Positions 1-8,800 are shown, counted from the first letter of the stretch. The stretch is 19,311 nt of DNA from an uncultured Flavobacteriales bacterium (GCA_937925525.1 CALALS010000092.1:1-19311), one strand, 5' to 3'. Program-made: numbers and translations. The notes: a model not told the origin generated them from the letters alone.

Positions 1-90
1 TGACAATGCTCAGGGTGACAATGCTCAGGGTGACAATGCTCAGGGTGACAATGCTTTTGGTGACGCTACTTAGGGTGAAAATGCTAATCA
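1..90. repeat. 15-bp tandem repeat array, cut by left edge
   Basis: Three perfect copies of tgacaatgctcaggg lie at 1-15, 16-30 and 31-45, followed by three decaying copies at 46-60, 61-75 and 76-90. The array may extend further left. The plus strand is open from position 2 as a D-N-A-Q-G pentapeptide repeat that stops at TAG (71-73), where the repeat's CAG codon would be. The repeat pattern continues past that stop. On the minus strand the unit reads as CCCTGAGCATTGTCA, which resembles CCTGAGC-type intergenic repeats known from Bacteroidota. I favour a non-coding array, but the tail of an upstream gene is not excluded. Confidence 0.85.
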
Positions 91-126
91 TTCTTAATTC
101 TTCATTCTGAACTCCGAATTAGCATT
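80..126. repeat. 9-bp inverted repeat upstream of the Kelch gene
   Basis: AATGCTAAT at 80-88 and ATTAGCATT at 118-126 are perfect inverted copies around a 29-base spacer containing CATTCTGA at 103-110. The left arm lies inside the last degenerate unit of the tandem array. No T-run follows the right arm, so it is not an obvious intrinsic terminator. It may be a small palindromic repeat element. Confidence 0.55.
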
Positions 127-219
127 CCTATATACTCAATAATTGAACTATCAACTAATTAATTTGTTTCGCTAGAAATGAATAGCTTTATAAAATTATT
201 ATAAACAGACAGTTAACTT

Positions 220-1431
220 ATGAAAACAAGATTAGTACTATTGTTTTGCCTTGCTCTTATGCAGTTGCATGGTCAAACCTGGACTCAAGTAGCTAGTTTA
301 CCTAGTGGGTATATGGTGCATCATGGCTTTGGCTTTGAAGCCGGTGGTGAAGGTTATTTAGTAGGAGGAATGAGGTCAACTTCCTATTCTAGAAATGTGT
401 TTAAATACAATCCTACTAGCAACACCTGGACGCAAATTGCTAATTTCCCTGGACCTGCCAGAGGCTATGCCATAGGCGATTTTCATAACGGCAAAGCGTA
501 TTATGGTTTTGGTAGAGATTCTTCTGGCGGCTATATGTCTGACTTATGGGAATATAATCCTGCTACTTCTACTTGGACACAGTTGGCAAGCTGCCCATGT
601 CAAGCACGAACACATCCTGCTATGGTAGCGTTAAACGGAGAAATACATGTAGGTCTTGGAGGAAGTCAATCGGGTAACCGTAAAGACTGGTGGGTGTATA
701 ACATTACTTCAAATACCTGGCAACAAAAAACCGATTTACCTTCTTTTACCCGCCATCATCCTTATCAATTTGCAATAGGCAACTATGTATATACGGGCTT
801 GGGGCATGGAACCAGTTTAGATGTTTATGGAAAATCGATTTACCGTAGCTGGTTTCGTTACCATCCTCCTACCGATACCTGGACACCAATGGCTGATTTG
901 CCTGCTCAGGGAAGGGTAGCAGGAACACAATTTACTTATAACAACAAGGGCTATGTGTTAAGTGGAGATGGAGATAATCATGCTTCTATGTCGGCAGGGG
1001 AGTTTTGGTCTTATGACCCGGCTACGAATAGCTGGACTCAAATGCCTTCTCATCCAGGAGGTTCAAGATGGGCGCCTGCGTCTTTTATTATTAACGGAGA
1101 AGTGTATTTAATTAATGGGCAGTCTTTTGGGCAATATGTTTCACAAAACTATAAATTCAATTTAGGTGTTTTTGTAGGGGAAAATGGAGTTAACTCTCAA
1201 CAAAAGCCATTGGTTTATCCTACAGTATTTAATAGCTTAATTAATGTTCAGCTTCCGGCAGAAGAAATGGCTTCGGAAAGTACTATTGCTGTTTATAATA
1301 TGAACAGCCAAAAGGTACACTCACAGGCTTATTCTCCGCAATTAGATTTATCTCAGTTAGCTTCGGGAATGTATTTTATGGAGATTACTACAGGAACTCA
1401 AAAGGAAGTAGTGAAGATTATTAAAGAGTAA
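220..1431 (+). CDS. Secreted Kelch-repeat protein with T9SS type A sorting domain
   Basis: The 403-residue product opens with a signal peptide (MKTRLVLLFCLALMQLHGQ). Six Kelch-like blades follow, each ending in a T/S-W-T/Q motif with Trp at residues 21, 70, 119, 167, 221 and 272, and with paired glycines and D/N-P-x-T/S-N/T turns between them. This predicts a six-bladed beta-propeller of about 300 residues. Residues about 331-403 (starting PLVYPTVFNSLINVQL and ending in a basic KEVVKIIKE tail) match the T9SS type A C-terminal domain, so the protein should be exported through SecYEG and then T9SS, and displayed on the surface or released. The ligand or enzymatic role is unknown. The gene stands alone between repeat-rich gaps. 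A possible promoter (TTTG 163-166, TAGCTTTA 183-190) is weak and its spacing is short. Confidence 0.9.
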   Translation: MKTRLVLLFCLALMQLHGQTWTQVASLPSGYMVHHGFGFEAGGEGYLVGGMRSTSYSRNVFKYNPTSNTWTQIANFPGPARGYAIGDFHNGKAYYGFGRDSSGGYMSDLWEYNPATSTWTQLASCPCQARTHPAMVALNGEIHVGLGGSQSGNRKDWWVYNITSNTWQQKTDLPSFTRHHPYQFAIGNYVYTGLGHGTSLDVYGKSIYRSWFRYHPPTDTWTPMADLPAQGRVAGTQFTYNNKGYVLSGDGDNHASMSAGEFWSYDPATNSWTQMPSHPGGSRWAPASFIINGEVYLINGQSFGQYVSQNYKFNLGVFVGENGVNSQQKPLVYPTVFNSLINVQLPAEEMASESTIAVYNMNSQKVHSQAYSPQLDLSQLASGMYFMEITTGTQKEVVKIIKE

Positions 1432-1449
1432 AAAAGAGTGTACAGATTT

Positions 1450-1505
1450 GAGAATTCAGATTTCAGAATTGTGGTGTGGGAGGTGTGATGTATGATGTAT
1501 GATGG
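1450..1505. repeat. Intergenic dispersed repeat modules (TTCAGAATT and ATGATGTATG types)
   Basis: Positions 1451-1470 hold two TTCAGAATT-like units, and 1483-1505 hold a gtgtgatgtatgatg-type microrepeat. The 23 bases at 1483-1505 recur exactly at 5096-5118 on the other side of the AsmA gene, and the TTCAGAATT module also recurs there (5159-5174). No coding sequence is supported here. Confidence 0.7.
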
Positions 1506-1530
1506 CTGGATTAGCTACGCTGAACTTCGT

Positions 1531-1626
1531 TTCCTGCCTTCGCAGGAATGATAAAATGTTTTCACGGGAATGAAAGAGTCACCTCCCTAACCTTCCCGAT
1601 AAATCGGGACAAGCTCTCAAGGAGGG
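1531..1626. repeat. Two intergenic hairpin repeats
   Basis: TTCCTGC (1531-1537) pairs perfectly with GCAGGAA (1542-1548) around a CTTC loop, a form of the widespread CCTGCCTTCGCAGG intergenic repeat. A nested structure follows: CCTCC (1582-1586) pairs with GGAGG (1621-1625), and inside it CCCGA and TCGGG (1595-1608) close a TAAA loop. Neither hairpin is followed by a T-run, so these look like interspersed palindromic elements rather than terminators. The rest of 1432-1798 holds no supported gene. Confidence 0.6.
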
Positions 1627-1709
1627 ATATATTGAATAATAAATGAAACTTTGATGCGTTATATAATTGGTTAATGACTTTTCTTTTAATCGGCCCATGA
1701 TTAAATATA

Positions 1710-1744
1710 AACTCTCGCCTAGCTTTTCAGGGCGGGAGTTTTTT
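1710..1744. terminator. Rho-independent terminator, possibly bidirectional
   Basis: AACTCTCGCC (1710-1719) pairs with GGCGGGAGTT (1731-1740) over ten base pairs with one G-U, around an 11-base loop. On the plus strand it is followed by TTTTGTTT. In the minus direction it lies 55 bases after the AsmA stop codon and is followed by a weaker TTTATATTT tract, so it probably serves AsmA as well as blocking plus-strand readthrough from the Kelch gene. Confidence 0.7.
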
Positions 1745-1755
1745 GTTTCCTTATC

Positions 1756-1798
1756 CGTCATTCTGAATTCTGAACTCTACATTCTCAATTCTGAATTG
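1756..1798. repeat. TTCTGAA-type intergenic repeat abutting the AsmA stop
   Basis: After cgtcattctga (1756-1766), several ATTCTGAA or ATTCTCAA units follow up to the base before the AsmA stop codon. It is the reverse complement of the TTCAGAATT module at 1451-1470 and 5159-5174. The 11-mer at 1756-1766 recurs at 5255-5265. Confidence 0.6.
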
Positions 1799-4700
1799 CT
1801 AACTTGCCTTACCGAAAGTAACTTTATAATCGTCAGGCGTACCAATGATTTTCACGTTAATGTAGCTAACTTTTTTGTTAGGGTCTTTGCGTATGATTTC
1901 ATCTTCTTTTTCCGGGTCAACGTTTTCTGTTTTGCCAAAAAGCTTGGTAAGTGTGGCTTGCTTAATCATACTTACGGGTATTTTTAAATAATATTCAAAG
2001 TTAAAGTTCATGTCTTGCTTACCCGAAATTTCCATAAAGCCCAAAGATGAATTAATAAGCATATTAGGGATGTTGGTAATGCCTTTGGTAACGTCTATAT
2101 GATTTCGTAACGTATCAAAAATAACTTTAGAAAGGTTTTTGTCTTTAAAATAATCGGCCATGTATTCCATAGGTCCGTAGTTTTCTAACTTACCGTTTAC
2201 TACTTCTACATCTACATGCACTTCAGAGTCGTCAATGATGGGAACCATATCGGTGTGCATGTGTAGCTTGCCGTAAAGTTTACCGGAAATTTTTCCGTGC
2301 AGTTGTTCGCTTACTACATGGTCTTGCCCAAAGTTTTCGAACTTAAACAGGAGTTTGTCCAGGTCAATATTTTTAAACTTTAAATTAGGGCTAAAGTAAA
2401 TGAGGTTTGGATTAGAGCCGTTAAAGTAACCATTCATGTGCATAGTTCCTCCTGCAGCAGCCAGGCTCAAGGTATCTACATATATGTAATGATTTTTTTG
2501 GGTTCGAAATTCTGTGTAGAAGTTATCGAGCATGTAACGGTGATAGTTTAAATGCTTAATGTCGAAATGGAATGTCATATCGGTAAATGGCAATTCGTAA
2601 ATGTTAAACACCGAATCGTGCTGTTGAGGCGTAGTGTTTGCATTGGCAGGTGGCGGATTGTAATTAAACAATTGGTCCATGTCCAGGTGAGTAGAAGAGA
2701 GGTACATGTGGTTGTCGCGCTTTTTTATCTTTTCATCTTTACCGTAATAGTAAGTCATGTTAGTAGTAAAGTTTGATTTACCTACTTTACCTTTTACTTT
2801 TTCTAGGGTAAGGTGTTGGTCTTCTATGTGCACGCGACCCGAAAACTTTTCAAAGCGCATGGGGTGAATTTTCATTTTGGCTTCTATCTTGTCAAAATAA
2901 ATATCGGCAGAGTGTAGGGAGTCTTTAAAATGTAAATCGGCATAGCCATGAATTTTAAGGTCGTCAAATTCTTCATGGCGGTAATCTTCAGGCACGTAAT
3001 TTTCTCCTTTGTAAGAGAAAATGTCTTCTAGCTGCAACATATCAGCGTTTAAGGCAAACTCCATTTTGGTATCGCCATGCGGAACGTCTTTAAACCAAAG
3101 GTCGTAGTGGGTTAATTTTCCTGAGAAATGAAAATCGCTTTTGTCAATCATGCCCGTAAAGTCAATTACCCTGAAGTCTTCATTGTCAATAAATACATCG
3201 GCATGAAAATCGTGCAGTGTGTGTGGGTAATGTGTCATTTTAGCATAGAGGTTGTCAATAAAAAATTCTCCTACCGGCAGATTAGGTGATTCGGTAAATG
3301 CTTTGGCAGAGCTTTTAAATGAAAGCTCCATGCTCATGTTTTTAATTTGCTCGTCAACTGGCTTGGCAGCGGTATCTCCTGTATTGGTAATTTCGTAAAG
3401 GTCGATATACTTAGAAGAGATGGCAAGCTTGGTAAATACTTCGTTGGAAGTATGGTGTAAAATAGCGGGAAGGTCGCTTACGGTACCTTTTATGCTAATG
3501 TCTGATTTGCCTGCTTTAACATTTAAGTGCTTAATGGTGGCTTGGTGTCCGTCCATTACGGCAGAAACATCTATGTCGTCAATGGGTAAATGATAGTGAG
3601 GCGAACGAAAGCTGAGGTTCTCTACCTCCAGCTCGGTGTAGTAAGATTCGTTTAGCTTTTCAATGCTACGCTCCGGGTGTTCCAGGTCGATAATGTCTTT
3701 AAAGTTCATGGTAAGTTTTACCTTTCCTTTAAGGTCTTCTAAATCTTGCACGTTTAGAAACTTTGCTAAAAAGTCTAACTCAAATTGTGAAATAAGTTTT
3801 AAGTCGATTTCAGGCGAAGCAAAGTTTTTTACTATTAGGTCACCGCTAAATATTCCTGCTTCGGGCTTTGCGGAAAAGTTTTGAAGTGAAAACTCCATGG
3901 TGGAAATATCTTGTTTTTCTCCGTTGGTAAAATGCCCTTTAAACTGTAGTTCGTCTAGTTTCTTTTTGTTAATAGAGTTAGTAAAATAGGCTTCGGAGCA
4001 ACCAAAGTTGGCATCTACTTTAGGATTGTGCCCGTTAATAGACTTTCCCTGAACCTTGGCATCAAAATAAACCTTTCCTTTGTTGTCGTATTTTTTAAGT
4101 GTGGGGATTAGCTCGTTAGGAGCAAAGGCAATAAATAAATCAAAGTTGGGTTTTTCTCCGCTAAAGTTAAGGTCAAGGTAAACATCGTCATCAAAATCTA
4201 CGCTTCCATCCATTTTAAAGAGAGCACCTTCTAGATAAACTTCCGAAGGCTTAATTTCCAGTGCATTGGTTTCGGTAATAAAGGCAAGTTCGGTATCTAA
4301 ATCAAAGTGTTTGTGTTTGATGAATGTAGTATCTCCTTCTTGAATCATGCTCAATTCAAACTTGGCATCTAAATGAATAAAAGTTCCTTTGTCATCAGAT
4401 TTAAATGAAGATTTTGCCCCTACGATATAGGTATCAAACAAGATGTTGTTTTCTTCGTTGAGTTTATTAATGTCAACATGGTCAATTTCAATTTTTTTCA
4501 GGTGCATGTGAAACTCTTCTTCAATATCTTCTATTTCATGAGTAGTTTCAAATGCTTTGGTAATGTTAAAGGTGCCATCGGTATGTTGCACCAAATGAAT
4601 AAATCCTCCCTTTAGTTTTATTGATTTGATGTCGTACTTTCCGCTAATGATATCCCCAAGGCTGAACCCCAAATACACATCTTCTAAGTGCAAAATGGCT

Positions 4701-4954
4701 TCGGTGTGATCTTGTTTGTCAGGGTAAATTTTTAAATGTTCTAAGTCAATAGATATGTATGGGAAATTGGCAAAAGGAGAAATGTGGCTGCCTTCAATTT
4801 CTACTTCGCCTATAAAGTCTTTGTTTAAAGTAGATATGAGTTCACTTACTACTTCATCTTGTTTAGCGTAAAGCACTCCTAAAATAATAGATAGTATTAC
4901 AATAGGAAGTAATACCGCAAAGAGGAGTAATTTTTTTAAACGTTTTTTAGACAT
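1799..4954 (-). CDS. AsmA-family envelope protein
   Basis: This 1051-residue protein has one N-terminal membrane segment (residues about 8-30, after the basic MSKKRLKK) and then a very long extracytoplasmic part. The start of the mature region (EVEIEGSHISPFANFPYISI, residues 50-69) is the typical AsmA N-terminal signature, in which a beta-groove fold begins just after the membrane anchor. The middle is made of repeated short beta strands. The last 200 or so residues, including VVNGKLENYGPMEYMADYF and the GFMEISGKQDMNFNF strand pair, match the AsmA-like C-terminal region. AsmA and TamB relatives are thought to act as bridge-like conduits for phospholipid or to help outer-membrane assembly. That role here is inferred from family. 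It is a single-gene unit with ATG at 4952-4954, and it is longer than E. coli AsmA (roughly 600 residues) but ordinary for Bacteroidota. Confidence 0.88.
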   Translation of the reverse strand: MSKKRLKKLLLFAVLLPIVILSIILGVLYAKQDEVVSELISTLNKDFIGEVEIEGSHISPFANFPYISIDLEHLKIYPDKQDHTEAILHLEDVYLGFSLGDIISGKYDIKSIKLKGGFIHLVQHTDGTFNITKAFETTHEIEDIEEEFHMHLKKIEIDHVDINKLNEENNILFDTYIVGAKSSFKSDDKGTFIHLDAKFELSMIQEGDTTFIKHKHFDLDTELAFITETNALEIKPSEVYLEGALFKMDGSVDFDDDVYLDLNFSGEKPNFDLFIAFAPNELIPTLKKYDNKGKVYFDAKVQGKSINGHNPKVDANFGCSEAYFTNSINKKKLDELQFKGHFTNGEKQDISTMEFSLQNFSAKPEAGIFSGDLIVKNFASPEIDLKLISQFELDFLAKFLNVQDLEDLKGKVKLTMNFKDIIDLEHPERSIEKLNESYYTELEVENLSFRSPHYHLPIDDIDVSAVMDGHQATIKHLNVKAGKSDISIKGTVSDLPAILHHTSNEVFTKLAISSKYIDLYEITNTGDTAAKPVDEQIKNMSMELSFKSSAKAFTESPNLPVGEFFIDNLYAKMTHYPHTLHDFHADVFIDNEDFRVIDFTGMIDKSDFHFSGKLTHYDLWFKDVPHGDTKMEFALNADMLQLEDIFSYKGENYVPEDYRHEEFDDLKIHGYADLHFKDSLHSADIYFDKIEAKMKIHPMRFEKFSGRVHIEDQHLTLEKVKGKVGKSNFTTNMTYYYGKDEKIKKRDNHMYLSSTHLDMDQLFNYNPPPANANTTPQQHDSVFNIYELPFTDMTFHFDIKHLNYHRYMLDNFYTEFRTQKNHYIYVDTLSLAAAGGTMHMNGYFNGSNPNLIYFSPNLKFKNIDLDKLLFKFENFGQDHVVSEQLHGKISGKLYGKLHMHTDMVPIIDDSEVHVDVEVVNGKLENYGPMEYMADYFKDKNLSKVIFDTLRNHIDVTKGITNIPNMLINSSLGFMEISGKQDMNFNFEYYLKIPVSMIKQATLTKLFGKTENVDPEKEDEIIRKDPNKKVSYINVKIIGTPDDYKVTFGKAS

Positions 4955-5078
4955 GCAGTAATGTTGAAAGTACGAATATACGGCTTTTTAGGAAGCTTAG
5001 TTTAGTTGTTAGTCAAAAGGTACTAGCCAAGAGGCACTAGTTGATAAGTGATTAGTTAAATAGTGATGGGATGTGGGA

Positions 5079-5146
5079 GATGTATGATGGAAGGTGTGTG
5101 ATGTATGATGTATGATGGAAGATGTATGATGGAAGGTGTGTGATGT
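5079..5146. repeat. GATGTATGATGG microrepeat with 42-bp period
   Basis: An identical 26-base segment occurs at 5079-5104 and 5121-5146, giving a 42-base period, with shorter TGTATGA units between. Positions 5096-5118 are identical to 1483-1505. The composition is G and T rich on the plus strand and nearly lacks C, unlike the flanking AT-rich sequence. Confidence 0.75.
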
Positions 5147-5158
5147 GTGAGTTGAGTT

Positions 5159-5174
5159 TTCAGAATTCAGAATT
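5159..5174. repeat. TTCAGAATTCAGAATT module
   Basis: The 16 bases ttcagaattcagaatt consist of two tandem TTCAGAAT units. Related copies occur at 1451-1470 (same orientation) and 1759-1798 (reverse). Confidence 0.6.
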
Positions 5175-5201
5175 GAGTGGTGAGAGTAGATATAGTATAG
5201 T

Positions 5202-5295
5202 GTCAGTTCGAGTAGCGAATGAAATAAGCGTGTCGAGAACTAGTTAATTCAAAACGTCATTCTGAGTCCGCCTAAGGTGGATGGATGAAAGAATA
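5202..5295. repeat. Two adjacent interspersed palindromic repeats
   Basis: The first (5202-5242) runs from GTCAGTTCGAG to GTCGAGAACT, an imperfect inverted pair that resembles a repeat common in Flavobacteriia genomes (recognised from memory, not searched). The second (5255-5295) begins cgtcattctgag, has TCCGCC (5267-5272) pairing with GGTGGA (5276-5281) around TAA, and ends in GAAAGAAT, as in the CATTCTGAG...GAAAGAAT intergenic family. Confidence 0.55.
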
Positions 5296-5367
5296 TAATT
5301 GGTTAGAGGTTGCTTTTTCCGATTAAAGTCGGCATTGCAATGAAAGTTAATTTGAGTGGAGTACATA

Positions 5368-5402
5368 AAAAAATCCTTCCACACAAAGCAAAAGGATTTT
5401 TT
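5368..5402. terminator. Bidirectional Rho-independent terminator
   Basis: AAAAAATCCTT (5368-5378) and AAGGATTTTTT (5392-5402) form a perfect 11-bp stem around a 13-base loop. Because one arm starts with A6 and the other ends with T6, it can work in both directions. It lies 23 bases past the stop codon of the RRM gene on the minus strand, which is its most likely user. Confidence 0.85.
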
Positions 5403-5425
5403 CATAGTTAGGATAGAGAAATTTA

Positions 5426-5713
5426 TTAAAACGTGTTCCCTGTATCTTGAGGGGTATTGTCTGTGTTTTCAGTTTTTGGTTTCGCCTCAGCCGCTACCAA
5501 CGATCTTTCCATAAATTGAGAACCCGCAAGAGCTTCAATAGCTGCTTTTGCTTGGTCGTCATTTGGCATTTCCACAAAGCCATATCCTTTGCTTCTTCCG
5601 TTAAATTTGTTGATGATAATTCTTGCCGAAGCCACTTCTCCGTGCTGCGAAAATAATGTTGTTAAATCTGCCTCTGTTGCTTTGTAATTGAGGTTTCCTA
5701 CGTAAATGTTCAT
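5426..5713 (-). CDS. RNA-binding protein, single RRM domain
   Basis: The 95-residue product is one RNA recognition motif plus a short polar tail. RNP2 is IYVGNL (residues 3-8) and RNP1 is KGYGFVEM (42-49), with the aromatic residues used to stack on RNA (Y4, Y44, F46) all present. Residues 76-95 (AKPKTENTDNTPQDTGNTF region) are acidic and disordered. Such small RRM proteins are common in Bacteroidota and Cyanobacteria and act as post-transcriptional or cold-responsive regulators in some species. The targets here are unknown. The gene is monocistronic, with a good promoter just upstream and a strong terminator just downstream, which suggests high or regulated expression. Confidence 0.93.
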   Translation of the reverse strand: MNIYVGNLNYKATEADLTTLFSQHGEVASARIIINKFNGRSKGYGFVEMPNDDQAKAAIEALAGSQFMERSLVAAEAKPKTENTDNTPQDTGNTF

Positions 5714-5738
5714 AAAGAAATAAATTAAGTTTAAAAAC

Positions 5739-5766
5739 CAAATATAGAAAAATATTGTAGAAGCAA
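5739..5766 (-). promoter_or_regulatory. Bacteroidota-type promoter for the RRM gene
   Basis: Read on the minus strand, TTG (5766-5764) is followed after 17 bases by TATATTTG (5746-5739), a perfect TAnnTTTG -7 box. Transcription would start near 5732, leaving a leader of about 20 bases before ATG at 5713. The spacing fits the Flavobacterium consensus (TTG, 17-23 bases, TAnnTTTG). Confidence 0.6.
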
Positions 5767-5814
5767 TAGCTACTTTATTTTTAAATTTAAAAAAGATTTA
5801 AAAAAACACAAAAA

Positions 5815-5846
5815 TTGAAAATGAGGTAACAAATTTTATAAGTTGG
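5815..5846 (+). promoter_or_regulatory. Possible promoter for the giant surface protein
   Basis: TTG (5815-5817) and TAAGTTGG (5839-5846) are separated by 21 bases. The -7 box has one mismatch to TAnnTTTG. A start near 5852 would give a 24-base leader. The call is weak and rests only on this match and its position. Confidence 0.3.
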
Positions 5847-5875
5847 CGTAATAAAGTACTTAAAAACCCTTTACT

Positions 5876-8800
5876 ATGCTGAGAAAACTACTTGCAGTTG
5901 CAACGCTATTTGCATTAAGCTTAACAAGTTATGGACAAAGTGGAACGGATTTCTGGTTTGCTCCGCCTGAAGTAACCGATTTACACAACCCACCGGGAGC
6001 TGTTCCTATTTATTTATTGGTATCTACCTATGCACAACCTGCAACGGTAACTATTTCTCAACCTGCTAATGGCGCATTTACACCAATTGTGGTAAATCTT
6101 AATGCCAATTCAACTTCACGTATTAATTTAAGTGCTTTTAAAACAGATTTGGAAACAGAGCCTACCAATACCATTTTAAATACGGGTTTAAGAATACAAG
6201 CTACCAATACCATTGTGGCTTATTACGAAGTAAGTAACTCTAATAATACCGATATTTTCGCTTTAAAAGGTGCCAATGGATTGGGTAAAGAGTTTTACAT
6301 TCCGTTACATAAACATGCTCCTTTTTATAATCACACCTTTTCAAGCCCTCATGAAGCCTACGCTTCTTTTGATATTGTGGCAACGCAAAACAATACTACG
6401 GTAACTATTTATTCGCCTGTAGCTATGGACGGAAGACCAGCACTAACGCAATACAGTATTACGTTAAATGCCGGACAAACCTATTCAGGCGCATGGACAG
6501 GAACCAACTACACTCAGCCATCAACGCATCCTTCAGGAGCTGTGGTTTTGGCCGATAAACCTATTGCGGTGAGTGTAAAAGATGACTCTAATCACAATCC
6601 ATCGGGTGGTTGCTACGATTTAATGGGTGACCAAATTGTTCCGGTAGATATTTTAGGAACAGATTATATTGCGGTAAAAGGTGGCTTAAACCCAACGGGT
6701 GACGAAAGCGTATTTATTACCGCTACTCAAAACAACACGCAGGTTTTTATAGATGGTGCTGCTACTCCGGTAGTTACTTTATTTGCCGGAGAAACCTACA
6801 GAATAGATATGGACTATTTAGCTCCGGGTCCAAACAACAGCGTATATGTTAGAACTTCAAAACCTGCTTATGCCATGCATGTAACCGGCTTTGGTTGTGA
6901 AATGGGACAAGCTATATTACCTCCGTTAAACTGTGCGGGCTCGCAACAGGTAAGCTTTGTGCGCTCTACTAATGAGTCTTTCTTTTTAACGCTTTTGGTA
7001 AGAGCCAGTGCAGTGAATAATTTTTCAATTATTGGTCCCGGAACAGCAACCATTAATCCCGGTTCTTTTATAACCGTGCCCGGAACAGGCGGACAATGGA
7101 TGGCTGCCAGAATTCAATACAATACTACTCAAATACCTACTGATTCTACGTTTTTAGTAACCAATTCACAAGATGTGTTTGCCTTGGGAATTATTAATGG
7201 GGGTGGTTCTACAGGTTGTAGATACGGCTTCTTTTCAGAATTTGCGGCTGATGTAAATGTAAATGCCGGCCCTGACCAAACCATGTGTGCTAACAATGTA
7301 GTGCTTTTAAATGGAAACATTGCAGGGGGAACTACTACAGGAGTTTGGACAACCAGTGGTTCGGGAACATTTACGCCAAGTGCTACAACCTTAAATGCTA
7401 CGTATAACTTTTCTGCCGTTGATACTACTAACGGAAGTGTAACGCTTTATTTAACTTCTACGGGAAGCTGTAATCCTATTATGGATTCTATGGTAGTAAC
7501 CATAACACCTGCACCTGTGGTAGAAGCAGGCCCTGCATTGACTTCTTGCGGAAGAGATACTGTTCAGTTGGCAGGAAGTGTAACAGGTGGCGCTACTACC
7601 GGGCTTTGGTCAACCAATGGTTCGGGTGTGTTTGTACCTAATGCTGCTGTGCTTAATGCCAGATATGTGCCTAGTGTGGCAGATGTAAGTGCGGGAACCA
7701 TTAAGTTATATTTGGTATCTACTGCTAACGGAACGTGTATTGCGGAAAGAGATAGTACTACTTTAACGCTTACTCCTGAACCTGTTGTATTTGCAGGAAA
7801 TGATACTACGCTTTGCTCCAGCACTTCTTTACTGCCTCTTAACGGAAGTGTAAGCGGAGGAACCACTACGGGACAATGGAGTACTACCGGAACCGGAAGC
7901 TTCTCTCCAATTAATACGCAATTAAACGCTACTTATGTATTTAGTAGTGCTGATACGGCTGCGGGAAGTATCTGGATAAAATTAACTTCTACCAATAATG
8001 GTGGTTGTGCTGCCGAAGCAGACTCATTTAGAGTTACCTTTAGTAAATCACCTACTGCTAATGCAGGAACTAATACAACGGTTTGTGCTAACAATGCAGC
8101 GGTTAATTTAAATGGCGCAGTTACTAATACCAGTGGAGGTACATGGAGCACCAGTGGTACAGGAACTTTTGCACCAAGTGCTAACACTTTAAATGCAACC
8201 TATAATCCAAGTGCGGCAGATATTGCAAGTGGTAGCGTAATCTTAAGATTGACAACCAGCAGCACATCATTATGTCCACCTGTTTACGATAGTATAATTG
8301 TAACTATTACACCTAGGCCTGTGGTGAATGTGGGTAATGATACAAGCATTTGTGTGAATAATTTAAACCTTCAATTGAACGGTTCTGTTACGGGAGGTTC
8401 TTCTACCGGTCAATGGAGTACTACCGGAACAGGAACATTTTCTCCGAGCAATACTGCTTTAAATGCTACTTATCAAGTAAGCTCTCAGGACTCTGCCAAT
8501 GGTGTGGTATTCTTAATATTAACTTCTACTAATAATGGTAATTGTTTACCTGAGGATGATACGATAAGAGTAACCATATTACCGGCAGGTATTGCGAATG
8601 CAGGAGCTGATTTAACAACTTGTGCCAACGTACCTGTAAATCTTTCGGGAGCTGTTTCGGGTTCGGCTACTACCGGTTTCTGGACAACATTGGGTTCAGG
8701 TAGCTTCTCACCAAGTAATACTACTTTAAATGCTACGTACATCCCAAGTGCGGCAGATACTGCAGCGGGTTCTGTAAAACTAGTGTTAACTGCTAACAGT

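Larger units (their letters stand above)
4955..5367. other. Repeat-rich intergenic region without genes
   Basis: This gap of more than 400 bases between two minus-strand genes contains no convincing ORF. From left to right it holds AT-rich sequence with GTGATTAGT-like motifs (5048-5056), a microrepeat (5079-5146), a TTCAGAATT module (5159-5174), a TCGAG-type repeat (5202-5240) and a CATTCTGAG-type hairpin (5255-5295). The upstream signals of the AsmA gene must lie near 4955-5010, where I see only a weak box (TATATTCG on the minus strand, 4973-4980). Confidence 0.7.

Noticed and set aside
1..73. Upstream coding tail with D-N-A-Q-G repeats as a separate CDS
   Set aside because: Only 23 codons are visible, the repeat continues past the stop, another frame is open as well, and the opposite strand fits a known intergenic repeat type. 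It is recorded as a repeat and a finding instead.
1..90. CRISPR array
   Set aside because: The units are 15 bp and directly adjacent with no spacers, and no cas gene is present.
1579..1761. 60-codon minus-strand ORF in the gap after the Kelch gene
   Set aside because: It runs through hairpin repeats and the terminator, and has no recognisable domain.
1667..1987. 106-codon plus-strand ORF overlapping the end of the AsmA gene
   Set aside because: Its first half is the terminator and repeat region and its second half is antisense to conserved AsmA C-terminal sequence.
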